From: Conidiobolus incongruus B7586
Taxonomy: Eukaryota; Entomophthoromycota; Entomophthoromycetes; Entomophthorales; Conidiobolaceae
Assembly: GCA_000697335.1 (NCBI GenBank)
Contig: JNEM01010037.1
Span: forward strand, 1 to 50,208
Direction: 5' to 3'
Length of the DNA stretch: 50,208 nucleotides
How positions within the stretch are numbered: position 1 is the first letter of the stretch; every line of letters starts with the position of its first letter. The position numbers and the translations under genes were made by a program. Of the stretch, positions 11,171 to 22,568 are shown in pieces. The notes beneath the pieces were generated by a model. That model saw nothing but the letters and a program-made list of their open reading frames with translations. It made no database searches and was not told the origin of the DNA.

Positions 11171-14100
11171 ATGGGTATTCCTAAATTCTTCAGATGGCTT
11201 AGGTAATTAGGATATAGTTTAAATAAGAGAAGCTATTGTTGATAATTTTTCCTATAGTGAAAGATATCCTTTATGTAGTCAGCAAATAGATTCTAAAGGA
11301 ATCCCTGAATTTGGTAAATTTAGCACAAATTAGTCCAAGTCATCAGATGTGTAACAATATCAATTATAGACAATTTATACCTTGATATGAATGGTATTAT
11401 CCACAACGCCACACATGCCAACGCTGGCACAGATAACTTGCCCTCTGAAAATCAGATGTTTTTGGATATATTTGCATATATCGAAAGAGTATTCAATATT
11501 ATATCACCCAAACAACTGTTCTTCATGGCTGTAGATGGTACCATTCAACACTCAAACTCTAAATAACCTAAATTTTGAACTCATTAACTCTAGGTGTTGC
11601 ACCACGCTCTAAAATGAACCAACAGCGAGCTCGAAGATTCAAGACTGCTGAAGCAAATTCCAAGCTGAGAGAAAAACAAATTCAAGCTGGTGAATCCATC
11701 GACAAACAGAACTTCGACAGTAATTGTATTACGCCTGGGACTGTGTTTATGACGAGATTGTCCCTCCAGTTGAAGTACTTTATTCATAAAAAGATTTCTG
11801 AGGATGTGAAGTGGCGAAATGTTAAAGTGATTCTTTCCGGCCACGAAACTCCCGGTGAGGGTGAACATAAGATTATGGAATATATTCGTTTATCTCGCTC
11901 TCAGCCTGATTATGATCCCAACACCCGTCACTGTATTTATGGGTTGGATGCTGATTTAATTATGCTTGGTTTAGTCACTCACGAGCCTCATACCTCATTA
12001 CTCAGAGAAGTTCAAACGTTTGGTAAAAAACGTAAAACCGAAGTGAATCAAGTGAAATTTCATTTATTGCACTTGAGTCTATTGCGAGAGTACTTTGATT
12101 TAGAGTTCAGTGTCAACAAAGACAAGATGAAGATTAAATACGATCTAGAGAGGTTGATTGATGATATTATTTTGATTTGTATGTTTATTGGGAATGATTT
12201 CATTCCTCATCTTCCAGAGTTTCATATTCATGATGGTGCTCTCGATTACGTTTTAACCGCTTACAAACTATGGCTTATTACAGCTGACGATTATCTTCAC
12301 AAGAATGGAACCATGAATCTCAAGTCAATGGAAGCATTCTTGAGAACGATCGATGCTTATGAATCACATAGAGTTGAAGCTATGCCCGATAATGATACGA
12401 TAAAGGCGGAACTCAAGAAGAAAAAAAAGAATTTAATGTCCAATCAATTCGAAATGACTATTGCACAAAATGCAATGTACCAAAAAGCCAAGTCATTACT
12501 CACTGATCCTACCCTCAAAAGTGTTGTTCTCTCCAATCAAGATTTGCCAGAGGATGATTTGGAATTTATGGAAACTATGGTCCAATCTCTTAGTTTGAAT
12601 GCTCCCTCGAGAACTGAAAATTCCGATGGATCAGTTCAATACAATTTGGAATTAACATCGGACCAAGAAGACTTTTTAAAAGAGAGATTGGAGGGGGATA
12701 CAGATGCTAGTGATTCTGAAGCTGAAATGGCTATCAAACGAGTCTTGAAAAAGTATGACCAAGCCAAGATCATACAACCCAAATCTAAGGATGAGCTCAA
12801 TCAAGCTGAAGTATCTAAGCATCACAACTTCAAGAGGGATTACTATTACGAAAAGATGAGAATTGATATTTCTAAACCTGAAGAGTTAAGACCTTTAGTC
12901 AGTTCTTACATTCGAGGCATTCAATGGGTTTTATACTACTATTATCGTGGTATTCAATCCTGGGGATGGTATTATCCCTATCACTATGCTCCCATGTTAA
13001 CTGATCTTGTTGATATTTCTGATTTTAGCATGGAATTCGAATTGGGTTCCCCATTCCTTCCATTTCAGCAGTTGATGGGAGTCCTTCCCAAGCTTAGTGG
13101 AGATCTTGTCCCTCCCGCTTTCCGTGTCTTGATGGAAAATCCCATGTCCTCCATTGCCGATTTTTACTCCACTAATTTCGAAACTGATCCCAATGGTAAA
13201 ATCAATGAATGGGAATTTGTCATTTTAATTCCTTTCATCGATCAAAGTAGACTTGTCAAAGCATTGAAGGAACAAGAGCATTTATTAACTGATGAAGAGA
13301 AAGAAAGAAATAAATTCAGAGAACCTACAATCTATGAATATGATCCGTTCAACAGAACTACGTTCCCTTCCACCCTTCCAGGTTTCCTTCCTCCGATCAC
13401 CAATTGTACTTGTACAAGTAGAATTTATAAATTACCAGAACTCCCTGCAGGACAAGATTTCAAATTTGGACTATTGCCAGGAGTTAAACTTGGAGAAGAT
13501 TCTCTCGCCGGCTTCCCATCTCTCCATACTCTGAAATTCACTTCAGTTTTAGCCAGACACTCCATTTTGGTGTTCCAGCAGGAGAGTAAGAGAGAATCTA
13601 TTGTGATTACTTTGCAAGATTCCGATTTAGCCAAATTGAATGCTTCCCAATTGGCTAAGAAATACTTGGGTAAATCAGTTTATATTGATTGGCCCAATTT
13701 GAAGGAAGCCAAGGTTGTGAAAATAGTCGATAAATTTGCTATTTATACTCTTGGTAATGGACAAGTTGTTGAAGAGCCTCACTCTCCTAAATCACTTCCT
13801 CACTTTGAAAATGCCGCAGAGAGAAAAGAAAATTATTATGACAAGCATTTAGGTGTGATTACTGGTCCAATTGATATTTTAGTATATGTCCAACCCGTTG
13901 TAGGGATGCAATTAAATCCCAATGGTAGTCTTACCAAGCGATTTGGCGCTGATGAAGAGGCTCACCCTGTTCAAGTTATTCTTCCATCTGTCAAATTTGT
14001 GGATCCAAGATATATTGAATTACCTCCTTGTCCAATGTCTAAAGATTTTCCAGTTAAGACTAGAGCTTTTATGTTGGGTGAGCCTTACTACGGAGCTGCC

Positions 14101-15126
14101 GCGCAAGTTATCGCTTCTGGCGACTCTTCTGCAGATTTGAAGCTATTAGTTATTAATGAACCCAAATTTGACTCTGCAAAACTCATTAAATTGTCTGATC
14201 AGTATGTCGAATCCTTTAATGTGGCCAAGCAATTGAACTTATCTCCCCTTGTACTCAGCAAGATCACATCATCTCTCCATGTTATTTTACCCGATGGTAA
14301 AATTGATATTGGATTGGATCTCAAATTCGAAGCTAAGAAGCAAAAGGTCATTGGCTATACCTTAAAGACGGATAAGGGATGGTGCTACTCCCAAAATGCC
14401 ATCAATTTAATTAAGGAATACATCGTCAAATTCCCAGAAATTGTTCAAACTTTGAACAATCGAACTACTTCGGATATGTTACTTCCCACTGATATTTATC
14501 CTGAAGCTACTGCAATGGCCAAGATTGAAGAGATTAGGGAGTGGCTCAAACTTGCCAACTGCCACAACTTCACTAAAGCTAGCATTGAAACTGATGTGAT
14601 GCCCGAATCTGTAGTCAGCCAAATTGCTTCGTTTTGGGATAATCAACTCTCTGGCCCTAGTCAACCATACACTGTTGTTCAAGTGTCTAAAGTGCCTCGT
14701 CAAGCTCTCCTCAAACCATCCCTCGCTGAGCATATTATCAAGAGCCAACGATTTGCATTGGGAGATCGTGTGATTTACATCAAGGATAATGGTGCAGTTC
14801 CCATTGGTTCCAGAGGTACAGTCGTGGGCAAGAATCCCACCGAAGTGGACGTCCTCTTTGACAAGGGATTCATCGGCGGTACCGACCTAGGCGGTCTCTG
14901 CCCTGCATTCCGAGGTTATACGCTTCCATTCAACTCACTCTTGAATTTAACAATACCTCAATTCAATTTCAAATGTCAAAACACCCCACAGGGTCCCATC
15001 TACACACCTGCCAACAGCAACTGCAATGGTCCTCTACCCAGAGTGTCACAATCCTATTCTCCATCGTCTCCTCGTAGTCCTCGAAATGCTTGGACTAGTA
15101 ACGGATCGAAACCACGTTATAATTAA
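11171..15126 (+). CDS. XRN1: 5'-3' exoribonuclease Xrn1
   Basis: Cytoplasmic 5'-3' exonuclease that degrades decapped mRNA. Four exons: 11171-11202, 11258-11313, 11370-11537 and 11594-15126, giving 1262 aa. The N-terminus MGIPKFFRWLSERYPL is the conserved XRN start and shows that the first three small exons are real. The catalytic region shows LYLDMNGIIHNATH, AVDGVAPRSKMNQQRARRF, HETPGEGEHKIMEYIR (two acidic metal ligands near residues 176-178), YGLDADLIMLGL (near 206-208) and MFIGNDFIPHLPEFHI. Then comes the WVLYYYYRGIQSWGWYYPYHYAP block and the D1-D4 region typical of Xrn1, not Rat1/Xrn2, including ALGDRVIYIKDNGAVPIGSRGTV of the SH3-like domain. The tail after about residue 1200 is Ser/Pro/Arg-rich and shorter than in yeast (1528 aa). 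The gene is intact. Confidence 0.96.
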
Positions 15127-16206
15127 TCATTATACTTGAATGATTTATTATTGAATAGTTTCATACTTGGACCTTAAGAATTTTGTTTATTTAATAAACA
15201 ATAATCGATATCCAGTCGAATTTAATTATTTTGGTATTATATCACCTTTTTACATTATACATATATTATCAATATCTTTTAATATTTTTATTTTTTTTTA
15301 ATTTTATAACCTAATTAATATTTAGTTTAATATGACTTTAAGTTTCGAAACCCCTTTGAATTTATATAAGTTTATAAGCAAAGAATACAATTTATTTTTA
15401 AATGATTTATTCAATTATATCAACAATTCTATTCAGAGTTTATTCAAACAATATAATGCTATATCCATTTAAATCAAATTTAAATTAACAAATGATAGAT
15501 TTTCAAATAACTCAGTTAATTACTATATTATTGTAAAATTATAAAAAAAGTAATGGGTTTGGAATAATATATATCCAAAATTGACATTCATTCTTATAAG
15601 ATTAATTAGACTCTAAATTGATTGAGGTTTATGCAAATTGTAAAATGGGTGGAATTTTAAAATGCAAGTTTATAAATCTATATGAAAAAGATACTTATTA
15701 GGTAAATTGATCAAAAATATATGGAACATGATTCATTGATCTTTTTAAAAGCCAATAACATATATTGTAATCAATAATAAGTAGTTAAATTAACCATCAA
15801 ATTAATGTAGAGCATCAAGATATTAAAACATGTTTACTGGATTGATATCTTGAAAATATTACAATCCCTGGTTAGAAACTATAAAATATTCTCCTGAGTT
15901 TCTAAATTGGTCAATAATCTCGGGTATTAAAGAGTTATTACTACACTTTAATCAGATAGAAACAACAAAATTTAAGAACATTCCCTCTAATTTGTGAAAT
16001 TGATCACAGCAAACCAATTCATCCAAAATGCCCAAATTAGCAACCATTTGAACTAACATTTTAGGTAATATACAAATTATTCAAATTTGGTTAGAATTAA
16101 CAACTTTCCAACTCAGTATAAATATCATCAATATCTATCACCTTAAAATGATAATTATTATAATTTAATTTTTATGACAATATAATACAAATTACAAAAT
16201 ATAATA
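15127..16206. other. Intergenic DNA, no gene seen
   Basis: About 1.1 kb between the end of XRN1 and the start of the LETM1-domain gene. It is A/T-rich, with a slightly more mixed stretch at 15840-16030 that I could not turn into a coding exon on either strand. Confidence 0.45.
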
Positions 16207-17469
16207 ATGGCACAAATTATTAGATTAAATACTGTTAGATTATTGAATAATCAATTGAAATCTACAAGATGTCAACGTTCTTTTTATCAACCACTTAACG
16301 CTACATTTCACAAGCAATTTGAACTCTACCGTTATCAATCCAGCTAACCTCCCCTGAAAACTGAGGAGCAGCCCAAGCGTGGAAAATTGGCAGAATTTTA
16401 CCACAAGGCTAAAGAGTTGGTAACTTTTTACAAAAATGGCATGAAACAAATTTTAACTAACCGCAACGAAGCTAAATTAATTTTGGAGAAACAGTCGAGG
16501 GGTGAAGAGTTGACTAGAAGAGAATTTCGTTTGGTATTATAATTGAATATTTTAATATGCATAGATCATTAATTTGATTTTTAGATTCAGACGGCTCAAA
16601 GTGATTTCAGAAAGTTGATCCCTTTTGCCTTGTTGGTATTTATCTTACCAGAATCGATTCCTTTCTTTATTATTTTTGCCCCTAGTACTTGTATCACACA
16701 AGAACAACAAGTGATAATATTATAATATTTTCTAATTAAATTCAATATTAATATATTTATTATCTAGTTAAAAAAGATGAAAAAATTAGATGATAAGAGA
16801 GATATTATCATTAAATCTTTTAACAAAACTGTCAAAGAATTCCATGAGGTAACTTTAATAATTATTAATAATTTTACATTTATTAATTAATAATTAATAG
16901 ATCTCCAATAAAGATTTTATGACAATCGATAGAACAATCAGTTTGATGAAACGTACTAGTAATCAATTGGATATTGATTTGATTGAAAAACCAGCTTTAG
17001 TTAATTTTACAAAGTAATTGACTATATCATTAATATAATACTATGATATTTATTGATTTATATAGATTTATGGGAATTACTACATGGGGTCCCAAATCTT
17101 GGGTACAGCTGAGGTTGTTAAAAAATTTGAATTATATTAAGGAAGACGATAAAGTAATTTAAATGATATAATGTTAATGGAATATTACTTATATATTCAT
17201 ATAGTATTTGTCTAAATCCGATTTAAATGAATTATCCCACTTCGAATTACAGGTTGCCAATTGGGAAAGAGGAATGTAAGTTTTAAATATAAAAAATTAA
17301 AGATATAAATAAACTGATTAACTATAGGAGATCTAATGGCACTACTGAAGAATTGAAGACCTCTCTCAAGAATTGGATTCAATTACACCTCCACAGCCAT
17401 CCTACAACTCCCCCCATTTTTATGGTATTCTCAAGATTATATATGTGGAACATTCATTTTAAAAATTAA
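16207..17469 (+). CDS. LETM1-domain inner mitochondrial membrane protein, with in-frame TAA
   Basis: LETM1 proteins act at the mitochondrial inner membrane in K+/H+ balance and mitoribosome association. Seven exons: 16207-16533, 16585-16710, 16768-16848, 16901-17013, 17066-17153, 17205-17275 and 17328-17469; the sum is 316 codons. Residues 1-46 are Arg/Ser-rich and nearly acid-free, fitting a presequence. GKLAEFYHKAKELVTFYKNG and LTRREFRLIQTAQSDFRKL precede one hydrophobic segment, LIPFALLVFILPESIPFFII. The C-terminal ribosome-binding-like part includes RGMRSNGTTEELKTSLKNWI. Codon 47 (16345-16347) is TAA, between YQSS and PPLKTEEQ. No good intron removes it. It may be a mutation (CAA to TAA), an error, or read-through. 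At 315 aa the protein is shorter than Mdm38/LETM1 and nearer LETMD1 size. An alternative last intron (17424-17495) would end the protein in MYGAMLAF, but the unspliced PPIFMVFSRLYMW fits the family better. Confidence 0.75.
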
Positions 17470-17483
17470 ATAAATAATTTTTA

Positions 17484-18900
17484 TTAATTTAACAGTATGG
17501 AGCCATGTTGGCATTCTAAATTTCTGACATTTGATAAGATGATTTTGTCATCAATTATGTCGAGTTTATCCTTGGTTATGCGGTAGAGCTGGAGGCAGTT
17601 GTCTAATGTAAATACTGTGATCAAATTGGATCCTAGATATCCCCAGTCTTTTACTTTGGAAATGATTAAATGTTCTAATTGAGAATTGGTATTAGAATCG
17701 AAGAAGATCAATTGATTATCTGGATCTTTGGTTATGACGAGATTATCGATAAGATGCACTCTATCAAGTGTATTGATATTTACACTCAATTTGAGTTCGG
17801 GAGTCCAATTCAAACTGGTCAAAGTATTGGAAGCTTCGTCATAAGTGGGATAATAAGGTCTGTCCAAAGTAAAATCGGGTGTTTGCTTACCAAACCAGTG
17901 TAAACTCCATTGAGTAGCATCTTTTTCTTTGGTAGAGATCCAGAATCCATTTTCTTGAGTTGATACTTTGATGTCACTTTGGGATGAGAAGTTGGGTGGT
18001 TTAATTAATATAGGATGGATGCTCTTAAAGTTGGGATTGCTAGTAAGTGGAGGTAAATAACCCCATCCATAGATCAACTGGCGTTCTGGATTTTGAATTG
18101 GACTAACAGATGCCAAAGAGTAGTTCCTAATGCAATTACATAAATATACTATATAATTTGATGGGATTCATTAAAAATACCCTATAGCATAAATATGATT
18201 AACTTTAGTTTGAATTTCTTCAAAAAATGTGACTTTTTGGGGATTAGGATCATAAATTTCGCTGCCTCTTCCCAATATACCAGCACCCCTAATAATTAAT
18301 CAATTAAAGATATTACCAATAACAAATGATAGCTTATTACCAACTCATCAAACTCCCATCATTGGTAAGACTGTAATTATGATAATAACCACATGCCACT
18401 TGAACAGTTTCCAACTGCTCCAAGCTCGGACATAAAAATGGATTCTCAATAAATTCGTCAGCGTCATCCACATTTAATCCAGTGGTAAATGAGGTATTAA
18501 CAGGCCCCACTTGACCGTAGTCATTATTGCCCCTTTTGAATTATTATTATTAAATCAATAAAATTAAAAATAATAGTTAAAACTTACCAACCGTAAACTT
18601 TTCCCTTAATAACAGCTTGAACATGGTGTAACTATATTCAATATTTTAATAATATGATAAACAATTACATTAAATTGTATTTACACCAAATTTCCAATCC
18701 TGAACTAAATTTTGATCTAAATTTCGAATAGACTTAGGTATCGGAGCATTAAACAATTCGTACTTCTTTTCACTTGCACATGGGAGTAATTTAAAATTGT
18801 AAAGTTTTAATTTGTTAGTTGTTGAAAAATTATTGACTAATCTGGAAAATGAAAGTGATTTGGGTGAATGAATATTAATTGATTGGGTAAGTAGCTTCAT
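17484..18900 (-). CDS. FMP25: Mitochondrial RCC1-repeat protein (Fmp25/RCC1L-like)
   Basis: Beta-propeller protein of the RCC1 superfamily; the mitochondrial branch (yeast Fmp25, human RCC1L) is tied to respiratory complex assembly and mitoribosomes. Five exons: 18900-18685, 18631-18588, 18532-18341, 18288-18181 and 18126-17484, giving 400 aa. The first 35 residues (MKLLTQSINIHSPKSLSFSR...) contain basic and Ser residues and no acid, as in a mitochondrial presequence. RCC1-type repeats are recognisable: KVYGWGNNDYGQVG, CGYYHNYSLTNDGSLMSWG, and GAGILGRGSEIYDP. The second half is divergent, with degenerate repeats only. The stop codon lies 14 bp from that of the LETM1-domain gene, so the 3' UTRs must overlap. 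Assignment to Fmp25 rather than another RCC1-like protein is by length and presequence only. Confidence 0.75.
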
Positions 18901-19064
18901 TGACTAGAGTATTATTTATAACAATAAGTTATATTGATTATAATATCAATTGATCCGAAAGCTGAAAGAAAACAATATAAATAAATTAATATAAATTATG
19001 GGTTGAATTCTGGAAATAAAAAATCCCCATTGGTTTAAAAAACTGATTAAATGGTTCGAATTAA

Positions 19065-19146
19065 GACACTTTGGCGGAGTGGTTAACGCGGCGCCCTGCT
19101 AAGGCGTTTCCCTTTGGGAGCACAGGTTCGAATCCTGTAGGTGTCG
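19065..19146 (+). tRNA. tRNA-Ser(GCT): tRNA-Ser (anticodon GCT)
   Basis: An 82-nt cloverleaf with long variable arm. The acceptor stem pairs GACACTT (19065-19071) with AGGTGTC (19139-19145), with G as discriminator base at 19146. The anticodon stem GCGCC/GGCGT encloses loop CTGCTAA, giving anticodon GCT at 19098-19100, which reads AGC/AGT serine codons. The T arm contains GGTTCGAATCC. There is no intron. The class II variable arm and the discriminator G fit serine. Confidence 0.97.
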
Positions 19147-19160
19147 GATGAAATATTCTA

Positions 19161-19165
19161 TTTTT
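19161..19165 (+). terminator. RNA polymerase III terminator (T5)
   Basis: First run of five T residues, 15 nt downstream of the tRNA-Ser gene. It is in the right place for Pol III termination. Confidence 0.6.
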
Positions 19166-20102
19166 GAAGTTATTATAAAATTTTATTTATTTTTATATAA
19201 TTTATTGAATTTAAACCTATAACTTCATATTATTTTTTTCATTTATCTCTAATTACTCTGACGTAGTATATTTTATCAAATATTAGGTTTTTTATATACA
19301 TAAAATAAATTTTATATTTAAAGTCCAAGTTGTCAACACCGAAATTGTTATTTTAATGATTATATTTATTAATATTTACTAAATTATTATCATTCTATTA
19401 CTATATTTTGGCTTTGAAATTTTGAATAATTAAAATTTTCAAAAAATAATAAGGAGCATTATTTGATCACTAGATAAATACAACTATATACATATATGAT
19501 GAAATATATATATATATATTGAATGATCGAGTGTGTAATGTTATTGATTTCCAAAATCCTATTTTCATCGAATTTTTAAAATTAATTAAATAATGTTTAT
19601 TTCAAAAAATCAATATGCAAAATAATTTGTAAATAAAATAATATATTTTTCAAAACAAATGAAACTATGAAATAGTTAGTGTTAAATATTAAATTTTGAA
19701 TAGTATTAAAAATTATTAGATAAAAATTAATTGGTGATATGGCACTTAGAACTTGATAAATTATTTAATGGATATATATAATTCAAATATATTGACTGAT
19801 TATATAACAAATAAAATTAAATGTGCTAAAATATTAAGAAAATGATTAAATATCATGATAAAAGTAGTTTTTGAGTTGTCAGGATTTAAAAAAAGTAAAC
19901 CATACACCAATATCAATCAGGTCGCAAATAGTAGAATATTTTGGTTGAGAAACCGAATTGGGAATTATTGATACAAAAGAATAAGCTCCAAATTTATTGA
20001 CGACGGAACGACAAAAAATGACTTAACACGCTTTCACAAGCTGATAATACTTTAGCAAACCGTAGATAATGAATTTGGAATTGATTCCCATTTATTAACT
20101 AC
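19166..20102. other. Intergenic DNA, no gene seen
   Basis: About 0.9 kb between the tRNA gene and the 3' end of RPL38. It contains a short (TA)n tract near 19506-19520 and nothing else I can support. Confidence 0.5.
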
Positions 20103-20677
20103 CTAGTTCTTGATGGTGGTAACGTTCAAACCTAAGAGATTGGATTAATATTAATCAAAACAATATAGTGTAGTTATATATACCAGGAGGAAGGGATTGC
20201 TTAAGCTTTTCAGCCTTGGTGGCGTCGTTGACGACGAGAGTGTAGAGGTAGCTGGAGCAGCGGACCTTGAATTTGACCTGATCTCCGTTCTTCTTGATAC
20301 GAGCGGCTAAAAAAAAATATTAATAAACTGAATCATAACCAACAATAATATAGTCAAATTACATTTGGCGTCCTTACGACGAGCAATTTCCAAAAACTTC
20401 TTGATATCTTGAACTTGCTTAGGCTAAAATGATCAAAAAAGCATTTAGTCAAAGGTTCTAGATAGATTATGATTGGTAATAGATCCGATTAAGTTGATTG
20501 CATCATCTTATACAATTAATTTTAATCTCATGTAATCTTTAAGAGTTTTTCTTATTTGTATTATTTAATATAGTTCCATTTTATAAAATTTCATTTAAAA
20601 TAACATTTTTAACATATTTTTAGAAGAATAATGTAATGGATGCATCGGATTATTAAGTTTTAGAGGTGTATTACCAT
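20103..20677 (-). CDS. RPL38: 60S ribosomal protein eL38
   Basis: Small basic protein of the large cytosolic ribosomal subunit. Four exons: 20677-20675 (the ATG alone), 20423-20363, 20306-20184 and 20131-20103, giving 71 aa, the usual size (69-78). The protein reads [18 protein letters not shown], then [19 protein letters not shown] and ends in NVTTIKN, all family-typical. The first intron begins directly after the start codon and is 251 nt, about four times longer than most others here. Introns right at or near the ATG are common in fungal ribosomal protein genes. The coding part is far richer in G/C and uses preferred codons, as expected for high expression. The upstream region holds two CCAAT-type elements. 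Confidence 0.93.
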
Positions 20678-21099
20678 GGCGACAGTAACTAAACGGAGTC
20701 AGTAGTGTTAAGTAAGGGGAATTTACTGGCCGTGTAATTTAGAAAAGGGAAATCTTAATTCACGTTCATTGGTTACAGTTGTTGCCGTGAATTTTTGTTA
20801 ATTTTTTGTTTTTAAAAAATTCAATTGGTACAAATTGGAACCATCTTTTCAGCCAATCACTACTGCTTATTTATCAAATTATATTTTTAGAATTCAAATT
20901 TGAAAGTTAAATTTGAATTATATTATAATAATATTCAGTTACAACTTTGTAAAAATAACAAAATTATTCACAATCTCATATTTATTCAATTAAATAATAC
21001 ATAATATAAATATATTAAATATAATTTATAATGGCAAATTCACTTTATTAAATTTGAAAATACAAATGAGACTAATATGGAAAATTAAAATAACTTGAA
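20678..21099 (-). promoter_or_regulatory. RPL38 promoter region with CCAAT elements
   Basis: Upstream of the RPL38 ATG. An 8-bp inverted repeat AATTCACG / CGTGAATT (20757-20764 and 20786-20793) encloses ATTGG, a reverse CCAAT box, at 20769-20773. A second site, AGCCAATCAC at 20851-20860, matches the NF-Y/HAP consensus RRCCAATCA. CCAAT-binding factor control of this gene is inference from the motifs. Confidence 0.45.
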
Positions 21100-21755
21100 T
21101 CATTTGACTCTAGTAGTAATTGATTCTGGAGACCCTTCATTAGTATTGGTCCATTGGTTCTTTGGAAAGAAATGAGTAAGTGATAATTGAGAGCATTCGT
21201 GAGATTCTGGGAATCTATGCTTCATAAAATAAACCAGATTACATTCAACACAGTTTTGACCAACAATTGTCTTCTGCCTACATGTTTTTAAATTGCATCA
21301 CTTATTGACCTTTAACAATTTAGATTCTTTGCAACTCCTTAGTATATGATTATTCATCTATAATAATGAATTAATATATATAATATATTTGATATTTTAG
21401 TACTGTTATAACACTTACTGTAACATTAGGATCCTGATCTCTTTCAAAAGGAACGGGTTTATCACAAATTAGACAAGTATTTACTCTAATATCAGCTTCA
21501 ATATATTTCAAACAATTATGTAAATCGGGTTTGAAATGATTTTTCACTATTTAAAAATATTAGTATTAATATTAACAATATTCATATAATATAATTACCA
21601 AAATTTTTGTTTACAATAGTTATACGTAAATGGTAAGTAATCTATAAAGTTAAATGGAATCAATTGGTATCCAATGAACAATAATGTAGAATATATTTAC
21701 CTAGTTGTTTACAAGTTTTGAGACTACAATGAAATCCAATATGATGTAATTCCAT
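21100..21755 (-). pseudogene. AN1-type zinc-finger protein (ZFAND2-like), disrupted
   Basis: Resembles ZFAND2A/B, proteasome-associated proteins with two AN1 zinc fingers. Exon 1 starts at 21755 (MELHHIGFHCSLKTCKQL). Later exons give LPFTYNYCKQKFC, then NHFKPDLHNC, then a linker with CLICDKPVPFERDQ, and a second finger CNLKTCRQ...HRFPESHEC. Introns with normal signals separate them. Three departures are visible. The frame after the 21546 acceptor is off by one, and one fewer A in the A5 run would restore CENHF. An in-frame TGA at 21298-21300 lies just before the second finger. A usual Cys in the first finger is Tyr (YNYC rather than CxxC). Alternative donor use (after TATAACTATT) could keep frame but loses two Cys. 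So this is either a decaying gene or a normal gene with sequence errors plus a real stop. Confidence 0.65.
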
Positions 21756-22568
21756 GTTTAATAAAAACAAGTAAAATTTTTCAATTATTTCCAATGATCA
21801 TTGTAGTATTTATACTATCGAGTACTCGCCATCATCTAAGTAGCATTTGCAATGTCATTGAATCAACCGCTTTGCAAATTCACTTAATTAATTAAATGAT
21901 TTATTTTTGACATTCTCAACAAATTTGGTCAATTATAGAATTAAAATAATATTATTAATCAATTTAAATAATTCAAGTCTTACAATTAATTAGTATTATG
22001 TAAGGATGTATTTTAAATATAATTAAAATATGTTCATTATATAGTGTTTTATTGGAATATTTACACATCATATTCATAATAATATAATAATTTATAAATG
22101 AAAATAAAAATAAAAATATTCAAGCTGAATTTGAATTAATATTATATATTCAACCTTCCTAAATAATATACTAATATAATTATGAGTTATTATTATGTTA
22201 ATTATTTTGATAATATTATAATTTTTGATTTAATATAGTTGTAATTTTGTATAACTATTATTGATATTTTTATGAAATAAACTAATTAAAATATCTATAT
22301 CTATTTGATGGCTATATAATCATAGTGCTCGATCAACATTATATTTAAAATTAAATTAGGGTAATGGTTTCTATATTAACATAAAATTATTCAGTATTTA
22401 TAATTTATTAGAATATATTTTTGTGAACATAAATAATCATTTGTTAGAAATATACTGAGGTTTAAAAATTATCAAGCATTGAAAATTTCAGTACAAATTG
22501 AATCATATCATTAGGCAAAATTTAATTTAAGATTTTTTATTAAATATATGGAATATAATAAATAACAT
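21756..22568. other. AT-rich intergenic DNA
   Basis: About 0.8 kb with no open frame or motif of note. It lies between the AN1 zinc-finger gene's 5' end and the 3' end of the coiled-coil gene. Confidence 0.5.

Noticed and set aside
11171-15126. Xrn2/Rat1 nuclear exonuclease
   Set aside because: The C-terminal half has the Xrn1-type D1-D4 and SH3-like regions and lacks the Rat1 zinc-knuckle type insertions.
16345-16347. TAA as a reassigned glutamine codon
   Set aside because: TAA ends most genes in this window (for example APL6, RTT109, PP2A and XRN1) and glutamine is coded by CAA/CAG throughout long intact genes.
20424-20674. C/D snoRNA inside RPL38 intron 1
   Set aside because: An ATGATG string is present but I find no CTGA D box at a fitting distance.
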